Origin: a bacterium
GTDB lineage: Bacteria > Armatimonadota > HRBIN16
Assembly (NCBI GenBank): GCA_025057335.1
Contig: JANWXG010000185.1
Span: 1-5,288, forward strand
Direction: 5' to 3'
DNA: 5,288 nucleotides
Shown here: positions 1 to 5,274 of the stretch, one piece after another
Layout: each line of letters opens with the position of its first letter
How positions within the stretch are numbered: the first letter of the stretch is position 1
Made by a program: the position numbers and the translations under genes
Notes under the pieces: generated by a model
The model's input: the letters and a program-made list of their open reading frames with translations, nothing else
What the model was told of the DNA's origin: nothing
Database searches by the model: none

Positions 1-6
1 CTTCGG

Positions 7-29
7 GCAGGCTGAAGCCTGCACTACAA
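7..29 (-). repeat. GTAG-hairpin (REP-like) unit 1
   Basis: Seven bases GCAGGCT (7-13) pair perfectly with AGCCTGC (16-22) around GA, and CACTACAA (22-29) follows directly. Read on the minus strand it is TTGTAGTG followed by a hairpin. That layout, GTAG just 5' of a short palindrome, is the one known for REP elements mobilised by RAYT (TnpA-REP) proteins. Bases 11-41 recur at 4941-4971 with 3 differences in 31, and 7-33 recur at 4888-4914 with 5 differences in 27. The REP assignment is by architecture only; no RAYT gene is present in the window. Confidence 0.6.
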
Positions 30-41
30 GCGCATGGTTGC

Positions 42-104
42 TTGTCATGCTGAGCCGCAGGCGAAGCATCCCTAAGAGATTCTTCGCTTCGCTCAGAATG
101 ACAA
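42..104. repeat. Long imperfect palindrome, GTCAT-CTGAGC family
   Basis: The outer arms 42-55 and 91-104 pair at 13 of 14 positions. The inner arms 59-70 and 78-89 pair at 11 of 12, counting one G-T, after a small internal loop, and the apex loop is 71-77. The left arm carries GTCATGCTGAGC and the right arm is its near inverse, ending CAGAATGAC. A degenerate relative in the same orientation lies at 4996-5059. Repeats of this look are, from memory, dispersed in many GC-rich bacterial genomes. Their function is unknown, and a hairpin or cruciform is possible. Confidence 0.75.
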
Positions 105-132
105 AGGGGCGCTCAGGAAGACAAAACAGGTT

Positions 133-159
133 GGAGGGCGAGGTTCCTGCCGAGCCGTC
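133..159 (+). repeat. 27-base GGAGGG element, left copy
   Basis: This stretch begins GGAGGGCGAGG and ends GAGCCGTC. It matches 5248-5274 at 22 of 27 positions, and all five differences are transitions. It can fold with GGC (137-139) pairing GCC (149-151) and AG(G) pairing (C)CT inside, with G140 bulged. In the right copy the C-G pair 139/149 is replaced by T-A (5254/5264), a compensated change. Part of the element (TCCTGCCGAGC) also appears at 4861-4871. Confidence 0.55.
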
Positions 160-174
160 GCGACAGGGGAGAAA

Positions 175-196
175 AGCGCCCTAGGGTGCGCTACAA
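175..196 (-). repeat. GTAG-hairpin unit 2
   Basis: AGCGC (175-179) pairs with GCGCT (188-192), with a further imperfect CC/GG pairing inside around CTAG. CTACAA (191-196) follows. On the minus strand the unit reads TTGTAGCGC followed by the rest of the hairpin. It shares the head of unit 1 but has a different stem sequence that still pairs. The stem overlaps the CTAC box by two bases, so the geometry is slightly off the other units. Confidence 0.4.
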
Positions 197-206
197 CAAA
201 CAGGAG

Positions 207-239
207 GGGCTTGTAGTGAAGCACGTCAGTGCTTCTCAC
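207..239 (+). repeat. 33-base direct repeat A with GTAG-hairpin unit 3
   Basis: TTGTAGTG (211-218) is followed by the stem GAAGCAC (218-224), loop GTCA and the perfect partner GTGCTTC (229-235). This is the clearest forward-facing GTAG-hairpin unit. The whole 33 bases match 288-320 at 28 positions. It faces the minus-strand unit at 260-281, giving an inverted pair like those seen in bacterial interspersed mosaic elements. Confidence 0.6.
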
Positions 240-259
240 TGGTGTGATGAGAGGAATGC

Positions 260-281
260 GCACTAAAGTGCACCACTACAA
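260..281 (-). repeat. GTAG-hairpin unit 4
   Basis: GCACT (260-264) pairs perfectly with AGTGC (267-271), and CCACTACAA (273-281) follows. On the minus strand it reads TTGTAGTGG and then the hairpin. The CACTACAA box matches units 1 and 7, while the stem is different but intact. It lies between the two 33-base direct repeats. Confidence 0.55.
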
Positions 282-287
282 ACACAA

Positions 288-320
288 GGGCTTGTCGTGC
301 AACACGTCAGTGCTTGTCAT
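288..320 (+). repeat. 33-base direct repeat B, degenerate unit 5
   Basis: This copy matches 207-239 at 28 of 33 bases. The GTAG box is changed to GTCG (294-297), and the stem is weakened (AACAC against GTGCTT), so it looks like a decaying copy. Its end lies 33 bases upstream of the start codon of the glycosyltransferase gene, which may place it in the 5' leader. Confidence 0.5.
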
Positions 321-344
321 GGGGGATGAAGCACTGAACAATCG

Positions 345-350
345 AGAGGA
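345..350 (+). promoter_or_regulatory. Weak ribosome binding site of the glycosyltransferase gene
   Basis: AGAGGA ends only two bases before the ATG at 353. The match to the anti-Shine-Dalgarno sequence is partial and the spacing is short, so initiation is probably modest compared with the second gene. No better in-frame start with a stronger site is seen. The ATG is also followed at once by a basic, then hydrophobic N-terminus (MRKRSVIV), which supports this start. Confidence 0.45.
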
Positions 351-352
351 AG

Positions 353-2104
353 ATGCGTAAACGTAGCGTAATCGTCTCACTCATCGTGGTTGCCGCAGCA
401 CTAGCGGTATGGGCACGAGTGGTGTCGCTGGACGCCGACCCTGACTTTCGCCTCTGCTGGAGCAGCGGCGTGCTCACCGACGAGGGCTTCTACGCGCACA
501 ACGCCCGCAACGTCGTGCTGCTGGGACATGCCCGCACCAACGAGTTCAACAACATGGTGCTCAGCCCACTCGTGCACGCGGCGCAAGCGGCGGTGTTTCG
601 CCTCTTCGGCGTAGGCTACCCGCAGGCGAGAGCGATTTCGGTCGTCTGTAGCCTGCTCACATTAGTGGTGCTGTTTGCGGGATTGCGACGTGCTTTTGGC
701 GAGCGAGCTGCGTGGGTGGGCACGCTGGTGCTAGCGTGGGAGCATGCCTACCTGATGTACAACCGCATGGCGCTGCTGGAGACGCCCGCGACGCTGTTTC
801 TCGCACTCTCCTTCTACGCTTGGGTGCGCCGCAGAGAGGGGCTAGCGTGGGCGGCGCTGTCCGGAGTGATGGCGGTCATCGCCTGCAGCATCAAGTCGCT
901 GTGCGTCTTCTTCCTGCCGGCGCCCCTGCTTGCCAGCTGGTGGAGCGGACGCACGGCAGGACGCGATACGCGATGGGAGATGGCGGCGATTGCGAGCGGG
1001 ATGGCAGTGGCGGGGATGTTGTATGCGGGAGTTTGGTTACTGCCGCACTGGCGCGAGTATCGCCATATGAGTGACTTCTACCTGACCTACCAGATTATGC
1101 CTCGCCACCTGATGGACGCATATACCGATGTGCGTCGCGCCCTGCTAAACCACGAGCGGGGGCTGATGGGTTATCTGATAGCGCATATGCCCGTTACCAC
1201 CCTGCTCGCGCTGGTCACAACCCTGCTCGCCGCCTTCTCTCTGGAAGAGCGGCGTCGGGGAGACGGCGCCCTGCAGTTCTTGCTGCTGTGGGCGTGGCTG
1301 GGTATTGCCCTGCTCGCCGTCATCCGCTACGCGCCCAGTCGGTACTATGTGCCCATCTACCCTGCGCTTGCCTGTTTGGGAGCGTTGAGCATCGTGCGCT
1401 TGCCAGAGACAATGCGTCTCGTGTGGCGCCCGAGCGCCTGGTGGGCACACTTGCTGCGTACGCTGTTGCTGGGATACGTCATCTACTTTGTCATCGTCTT
1501 CGCGTTGCAGACGCCATTCTCGTGGGAGGTCACCAACAACAGTCTGCTACTAGCGTTCCCGCTGGCAGCGGTGATGCAGTGGACGCTCCATCGCGTGTTG
1601 GATGATGGGCAGCTTTCCCTAAGATGGTTGTCGCCTGTGGCGCTGCTGGTCATCGCCGGTGCAAACCTCTGGTATTTCTGGGGGTGGTATCAACATCGGG
1701 ACTACCAGCTACAGCGTCTGGCGGAGCGTGTGGAGCGTCTCCTGCCGCCCGAGGCGGTAGTTGCGGGCAACTGTGCTCCCGCCGTCTGCCTGGGCACACC
1801 CGTGCCTACGATGCTGGTGATACCACGCTTGGCAAACTACCCCGCCCCGATTGAGCGATACGGGGTGACCCATATCGTCATGCTGGAGGGCGTTCAGGGC
1901 GAATGGTGGTGGAGGAAAGACTATCCCGACCTGTTGCGCCGACGCCATCACCTCCTGCGAGAATGGGTGGGACCTTATGCCATTTCCGTCTACTACGTGC
2001 CAGACTGGTTGCGCGAAGTCTACAGGGCACGGCTGAACTCTGAGCGGTTGCCACAGAGACAGGAAGGCGCTCACGGGCAGCGCCGCGTGAAAGGAGGTTC
2101 CTGA
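353..2104 (+). CDS. GT-C membrane glycosyltransferase, GT39/ArnT/PMT-like
   Basis: The 583-residue product looks like a polytopic glycosyltransferase that transfers a sugar from a polyprenyl-phosphate carrier on the outer face of the cytoplasmic membrane. Visible evidence: a basic start and first membrane helix at about residues 6-26; an Asp-Glu pair (D43-E44) in DEGFYAHNAR in the first external loop, where this family carries its catalytic acid; the motif YNRMALLETP (136-145); multiple further hydrophobic helices; and RYAPSRYYVPIYP (325-337), typical of the family before a late helix. The last helix ends near residue 445 and leaves a soluble tail of about 138 residues (446-583) rich in Arg and Trp, probably external. 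Donor and acceptor cannot be read from the sequence; lipid, protein and polysaccharide are all possible. The stop overlaps the start of the GH2 gene by one base, so the two form an operon. I am confident of the superfamily and not of the substrate. Confidence 0.88.
   Translation: MRKRSVIVSLIVVAAALAVWARVVSLDADPDFRLCWSSGVLTDEGFYAHNARNVVLLGHARTNEFNNMVLSPLVHAAQAAVFRLFGVGYPQARAISVVCSLLTLVVLFAGLRRAFGERAAWVGTLVLAWEHAYLMYNRMALLETPATLFLALSFYAWVRRREGLAWAALSGVMAVIACSIKSLCVFFLPAPLLASWWSGRTAGRDTRWEMAAIASGMAVAGMLYAGVWLLPHWREYRHMSDFYLTYQIMPRHLMDAYTDVRRALLNHERGLMGYLIAHMPVTTLLALVTTLLAAFSLEERRRGDGALQFLLLWAWLGIALLAVIRYAPSRYYVPIYPALACLGALSIVRLPETMRLVWRPSAWWAHLLRTLLLGYVIYFVIVFALQTPFSWEVTNNSLLLAFPLAAVMQWTLHRVLDDGQLSLRWLSPVALLVIAGANLWYFWGWYQHRDYQLQRLAERVERLLPPEAVVAGNCAPAVCLGTPVPTMLVIPRLANYPAPIERYGVTHIVMLEGVQGEWWWRKDYPDLLRRRHHLLREWVGPYAISVYYVPDWLREVYRARLNSERLPQRQEGAHGQRRVKGGS
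2090..2098 (+). promoter_or_regulatory. Near-perfect Shine-Dalgarno site of the GH2 gene
   Basis: AAAGGAGGT fully complements the usual 16S tail (ACCTCCTTT). Its AGGAGG core (2092-2097) lies six bases before the ATG at 2104, the ideal distance. It lies inside the 3' end of the upstream gene, with the stop and start overlapping as TGATG. This fixes the GH2 start and suggests coupled translation with fresh initiation, so the hydrolase may be made in excess over the membrane enzyme. Confidence 0.85.
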
Positions 2105-4839
2105 TGCCGTTTACCACGCTCTGTCGCGGTGGAGCCTGGCGCCAGGAGTGTTCTCGCTGGTGGATGCGCCCCGATGCCGAGGACAGAGGGGTCGCCGAGC
2201 GATGGTATCTTCCTCACTCCCTGGGTGCGGAATGGCGAGAAGTGTGCGTCCCCCACTGCTGGGAGCGGGAGGGTATCTCCAAGCGCTTTGAGGGACCGGT
2301 GTGGTATGTCACGGAGGCGCAAATCCCTGCAGACTGGCAACGCGGCAGGGTCTGGCTACTGCTGGAGGGCGTGAGCTATGCGGCGCGAGTGTGGGTCAAC
2401 GGCAAGGAGATGGGCACGCATGTGGGCATGTGGGACCGCTTCGCCTGCGACATCACGCATCACCTGAACGGCGGGAAGGCGTTCATCGCTCTGCGTGTCG
2501 TGAAACCAGGCGGTGAAACCTATCCTGTGCCCAGCACGCTGTCTGGTTTTCTACCCTACGTGTGGGGCACGTTTGGGGGCATTTGGCAGCCTGCGTGGCT
2601 AATCCGCACACCAGAGGCATGGATGGAAGACCTCTACCCCAACGTGGTCGGAAAGGGACACGTGGAAGTAGAAGTCTCCTGTGGTGGTCAGCTGCCCGCC
2701 CAGCTGCGCTTCAGCCTGTATCGTCCCGATGGACAGGAGGTGGACAGCCGGGAGGTCTGCTGTGACGAGCGAGCGTATGTGCGCGTCACCCTAGATGACC
2801 CCAAACCGCAATGGTGGTCGCCCCAGTCGCCCCATCTGTATCGGCTGGAAGTGGAGATTACCGACCTGCATGGCGATACCTGCCGCGTCTCTCAGCCGTT
2901 CGGAATGCGCACAGTGCAGGTGAGGAGCGACACGATTCTGCTGAACGGCGAGCCAGTTTACCCGCGCGGCGTTCTGCACTGGGGATGGTACCCACAGCAT
3001 CTGGCTCCGTTTCCCACAGAGGACGAGATACGCGCCGAGCTGCAGGCGCTGCGCGAGATGGGCTTCAACCTCGTGAAGTTTTGTCTGTGGGTGCCGCCTT
3101 GTCGGTATCTTCACCTGTGTGACCAGATGGGTATGCTGGGCTGGATGGAGCTTCCCATGTGGCTGCCCAGAGTGACCTCAGCGTTCCAGAGGCAGACGCT
3201 GGACGAGTATCGGCGCATCGTGCTGCAGCTGCGCGGGCACGCTAGTCTTCTCCTCTGGACGCTGGGATGCGAGCTGTCGGAGAGCGCCAGCGCCCCCTTC
3301 CTGGAGAAGCTCTACTGGCTGGTGAAGCGGCTGACCGATAGCCCGCTCGTGCGCGATAACAGCGGCGGAGGCGAGGCGTATCACGGTCTGCTCAGGGAGT
3401 ACGCCGACTTCTACGACAACCATTTCTACTGTGACCCGCCGTTCTTACGCCCACTGATGGACTACTTCGCGCCGCGAGGACGCGAAAGCCAACCCTGGCT
3501 GTTCGGCGAATACTGCGACGTGGACACTTTGCGCGATGTGCCTGCTCTGCTCGAGGCGCACGGCGGCGCACCACCCTGGTGGGCGCAGGAGGACGAGGAG
3601 GTGAACCCGCAGGGCGTGCGTCCGAATGTGTATGCGTCCCAGCAGGTACAGCGATTCTCGCAGCGGGGGCTGGAAGCACACCGCAGTGCGTTGCTGTACT
3701 CGTCTCTCCAGCAGGGGCTGCTGCATCGCAAGGTCACTATTGAGACCACACGCCTGTATCGTGAGGTCAGCGGCTACGTGGTCACCAGTATCACTGACAC
3801 GCCCATCGCCACATCGGGCTTGTGGGACGACCTGGGCGAGCTGAAGTGGCGTCCTGAGGAGTTTCGCCGTTTCAATCACGACAGCGTGCTGCTGCTGCAG
3901 TTCCACCGTCGGCGCGAATGGGTCAACGGCGGCGACCGTCCCGCTTACGTGGACTGGTGGAACTTCTGGGGCGGACAGACGTTGTACGCCCAGCTGTCGC
4001 TCTCACACTATGGACAGACGGAAGACCGGGGCAGGCTCCGCTGGCAGCTGCTGGACGCGGCGGGCGACGTATGGCAGAATGGGGAGTGCGAGACAGAAGA
4101 ACTGTTCCGCTCAGGCACGCTCTCCCCTGTCGCGACCTTCGAGCTGAACCTGTCCGAAGTAAGCCGCATGGAGCCGCTGACCCTGCGCTGTGAGTTGCAA
4201 CTAGGGGCAGAGGGGATACAAAACGAATGGGAGCTGTGGTGCTACCCGCCAGTAGACGCGCACGCACTGGGCAAGTGGGCGGTATATGACCCGCAATACC
4301 GCTTGCACGGGGCGGAGAAGACGGGCTGGCAACCTCGTCATGTGAGCGAGGAGCAGCTCGCCAGCGAGCGGCGCATTATCGCCTCGCAGTGGCATCCCCG
4401 CCTTTTGCAAGCGCTACGTCAGGGGGCGCGAGTCGTGCTGTTTGAGCAACAACACCATGGCTTGCCCGCCGAGGGGATGCCGTTCTGGCGTGAGGCGACG
4501 CGTCTGTTTCTGCCCCACCCGCTGTGGCAGTGGTTCCGTCATAAGGGATATACGGGCACGCAATTCCTGGGCTTGACCTGTGATTGCGCGCTCGTCCCAG
4601 AGAGGATAGGAGATGTGCTGGGAGACGATGTTCAGATACAACCCGTGCTGCGCCGGGTGGACACGCGCTCGCTGGCAGTGCACGATTACCTAGTGGACAT
4701 CACAATGGGCGAGGGTAGGATGCTGGCGACCACGCTGCGCCTTGCTGAGGGGCTAGGAAGCGCGCCCTCTGGCATCGCGCAGAACGTGGCAGGGCTGTGG
4801 CTGCTGTATTCCATGACGAGGGTTCTGGAACAGGATTAG
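2104..4839 (+). CDS. Glycoside hydrolase family 2 (beta-galactosidase/mannosidase-like)
   Basis: The 911-residue protein should cleave beta-linked sugars with retention of configuration. Domains in order: a jelly-roll sugar-binding domain, about 10-170, with EGVSYAARVWVNGKEMG (88-104) and GGIWQP (158-163); an immunoglobulin-like domain, about 180-275, with WWSPQSPHLY (237-246) and FGMR (266-269); a TIM barrel, about 278-570, with RGVLHWG (288-294), CDQMGMLGWMELP (339-351) and DNHFY (438-442). The acid/base is probably E390 in LWTLGCEL and the nucleophile E469 in PWLFGEYCD. The Asn that normally precedes the acid/base is Cys389. Residues 570-715 look beta-rich. Residues 715-911 include GARVVLFE (774-781) and HKGYTGTQF (813-821) and may form a Rossmann/amidotransferase-like domain; this is inferred. 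No signal peptide is visible, so a cytoplasmic location is likely. Family assignment is firm; the substrate is unknown. Confidence 0.9.
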   Translation: MPFTTLCRGGAWRQECSRWWMRPDAEDRGVAERWYLPHSLGAEWREVCVPHCWEREGISKRFEGPVWYVTEAQIPADWQRGRVWLLLEGVSYAARVWVNGKEMGTHVGMWDRFACDITHHLNGGKAFIALRVVKPGGETYPVPSTLSGFLPYVWGTFGGIWQPAWLIRTPEAWMEDLYPNVVGKGHVEVEVSCGGQLPAQLRFSLYRPDGQEVDSREVCCDERAYVRVTLDDPKPQWWSPQSPHLYRLEVEITDLHGDTCRVSQPFGMRTVQVRSDTILLNGEPVYPRGVLHWGWYPQHLAPFPTEDEIRAELQALREMGFNLVKFCLWVPPCRYLHLCDQMGMLGWMELPMWLPRVTSAFQRQTLDEYRRIVLQLRGHASLLLWTLGCELSESASAPFLEKLYWLVKRLTDSPLVRDNSGGGEAYHGLLREYADFYDNHFYCDPPFLRPLMDYFAPRGRESQPWLFGEYCDVDTLRDVPALLEAHGGAPPWWAQEDEEVNPQGVRPNVYASQQVQRFSQRGLEAHRSALLYSSLQQGLLHRKVTIETTRLYREVSGYVVTSITDTPIATSGLWDDLGELKWRPEEFRRFNHDSVLLLQFHRRREWVNGGDRPAYVDWWNFWGGQTLYAQLSLSHYGQTEDRGRLRWQLLDAAGDVWQNGECETEELFRSGTLSPVATFELNLSEVSRMEPLTLRCELQLGAEGIQNEWELWCYPPVDAHALGKWAVYDPQYRLHGAEKTGWQPRHVSEEQLASERRIIASQWHPRLLQALRQGARVVLFEQQHHGLPAEGMPFWREATRLFLPHPLWQWFRHKGYTGTQFLGLTCDCALVPERIGDVLGDDVQIQPVLRRVDTRSLAVHDYLVDITMGEGRMLATTLRLAEGLGSAPSGIAQNVAGLWLLYSMTRVLEQD

Positions 4840-4887
4840 CCAATGGGGAGGGGACGTCTGTCCTGCCGAGCGGAAGCGAGTATCTTC

Positions 4888-4914
4888 GCAGACTGAAGCC
4901 CGTACCACGAGCGC
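4888..4914 (-). repeat. Decayed GTAG-hairpin unit
   Basis: This 27-base stretch matches 7-33 at 22 positions; all five differences are transitions. The CTAC box has become CCAC, and two pairs of the stem are lost, so it appears to be a degenerating copy of unit 1. Confidence 0.45.
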
Positions 4915-4920
4915 CTTCAC

Positions 4921-4959
4921 TTGTAGCGCGCCCTTGGCGGGCTGAAGCCTACACTACAA
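4921..4959. repeat. Inverted pair of GTAG-hairpin units (6 and 7)
   Basis: The forward unit begins TTGTAG (4921-4926), followed by CGCC-CTT-GGCG (4929-4939). The reverse unit follows directly, with GGCT-GA-AGCC (4940-4949) and then CACTACAA (4952-4959). The two boxes TTGTAG and CTACAA therefore bound a 39-base block that points inward, like a REP pair. The reverse half belongs to the 31-base repeat shared with 11-41. Confidence 0.55.
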
Positions 4960-4965
4960 ACGCAC

Positions 4966-4985
4966 GGTTGCGACGGAGTGCGACC
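4966..4985 (+). repeat. 20-base hairpin with ACGGAG loop
   Basis: GGTTGCG pairs with TGCGACC around the loop ACGGAG (4973-4978): five Watson-Crick pairs and two G-T pairs. It is homologous to the hairpin at 5152-5171, which has the same loop. Across 4967-4987 and 5153-5173 the two differ at 4 of 21 positions, yet all seven pairs are retained, including a T-A to C-G double change. G-T pairs are tolerated only in the plus-strand reading, hinting that the plus strand is the folded one. Confidence 0.5.
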
Positions 4986-4995
4986 CTTCGTTGAT

Positions 4996-5059
4996 GTCAT
5001 GCTGAGCGATAGCGAAGCATCTCAAAACGGCAACGGGGCGAGATTCTTCGTGCGCTCGG
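4996..5059. repeat. Degenerate long palindrome, GTCAT-CTGAGC family
   Basis: The left arm starts GTCATGCTGAGCG and continues to GAAGCATCT (ending 5022); the right arm starts AGATTCTTCG (5041-5050). Inner pairing 5012-5022/5041-5051 is nearly complete. GAGCG (5004-5008) pairs with CGCTC (5053-5057). The outer GTCAT arm has lost its partner. The 18-base loop is longer than in the copy at 42-104. Orientation is the same as the left copy. Confidence 0.6.
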
Positions 5060-5075
5060 GGTCGTAGGAAGCGTA

Positions 5076-5103
5076 CTGCTGTGCGCCACTACCAGCACGG
5101 CAG
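5076..5103. repeat. Nine-pair hairpin with CTAC in the loop
   Basis: CTGCTGTGC (5076-5084) pairs with GCACGGCAG (5095-5103), with one T-G pair. The ten-base loop GCCACTACCA contains CTAC (5089-5092), related to the CCACTACAA box of unit 4. A forward GTAG (5064-5067) lies just upstream. It may be a rearranged or degenerate pair of GTAG-hairpin units. Confidence 0.4.
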
Positions 5104-5151
5104 CCTGCGGTGAAGCGCGAGGGGCTTGTCCTTGACAAACAAACTGGTATT

Positions 5152-5210
5152 GGTCGTGACGGAGCACGACCCTCCAGAGACTATCTGGAGGGATGCGCTC
5201 TGTCGCATCC
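5152..5210. repeat. Three-hairpin palindromic block (MITE- or REP-pair-like)
   Basis: Three perfect hairpins tile 59 bases. The first is GGTCGTG/CACGACC (5152-5171, loop ACGGAG). The second is CCCTCCAGA/TCTGGAGGG (5170-5192, loop GACTA). The third is GGATGCG/CGCATCC (5191-5210, loop CTCTGT). Neighbouring hairpins share two bases. The third is an inverted relative of the first: its reverse complement matches at 13 of 20 positions, and the six stem differences form three compensated pair swaps. The block can fold as a cloverleaf or as one long interrupted stem. It could be a small inverted-repeat element, a transcript-end structure or both. Confidence 0.65.
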
Positions 5211-5213
5211 ACA

Positions 5214-5266
5214 GGCGCACGACGGAGCGCAAGCCTCCCCCCGCTCTGGAGGGTGAGGCTCCTACC
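5214..5266. repeat. Possible degenerate second copy of the hairpin block
   Basis: The block is laid out like 5152-5210. It has an imperfect hairpin with GGC (5214-5216) pairing GCC (5233-5235) around CACGACGGAG, including the same ACGGAG loop at 5222-5227. Next comes CCTCC (5234-5238) pairing GGAGG (5248-5252), then the small GGTGAGGCTCCTACC hairpin (5252-5266). Several mismatches make homology to the first block tentative. Confidence 0.3.
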
Positions 5267-5274
5267 AAGCTGTC
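5248..5274 (+). repeat. 27-base GGAGGG element, right copy
   Basis: This matches 133-159 at 22 of 27 bases in the same orientation, with only transitions between them. GGT (5252-5254) pairs with ACC (5264-5266), where the left copy has GGC with GCC. The helix is thus kept through a double change. Confidence 0.55.

Larger units (their letters stand above)
1..352. other. Gene-free, repeat-rich left flank
   Basis: No convincing gene lies here. The stretch is almost tiled by short palindromic elements, listed separately: a GTAG/CTAC hairpin unit at 7-29, a long palindrome at 42-104, a 27-base element at 133-159, a hairpin unit at 175-196, two related 33-base repeats at 207-239 and 288-320, and an opposite-facing unit at 260-281. 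A perfect 8-base palindrome GTCGCGAC sits at 157-164. I found no convincing promoter, so the transcription start of the downstream operon is unknown. It may lie within or upstream of the repeats, which would then form part of the leader. Confidence 0.7.

Noticed and set aside
314..342. A sigma-70-like pair TTGTCA, 17 bases, AACAAT.
   Set aside because: Transcription would begin near 349, within the ribosome site and four bases from the ATG. The -35 box also lies inside a dispersed repeat, so the match is probably chance.
1..352. A CRISPR array made of the short palindromic repeats.
   Set aside because: Units vary in length, sequence and orientation and have no regular spacer length, and no cas gene is nearby.
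3445..3906. A 153-codon minus-strand open frame inside the GH2 gene.
   Set aside because: It lies wholly opposite a well-supported coding frame. GC-rich genes commonly give such antisense frames, and the product shows no domain.
4850..4864. A short GGGGAC-GTCT-GTCCT hairpin just after the GH2 stop as a terminator.
   Set aside because: The stem is only five to six pairs and there is no T-tract. It overlaps a partial GGAGGG repeat.
5152..5210. A tRNA gene suggested by the cloverleaf-like block.
   Set aside because: It is too short, lacks an acceptor stem closing the whole, and has no T-loop or D-loop consensus or anticodon arm.
4997..5212. A 71-codon minus-strand open frame in the right flank.
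   Set aside because: It runs across the long palindrome and the three-hairpin block, and its protein looks like translated repeats with no recognisable motif.
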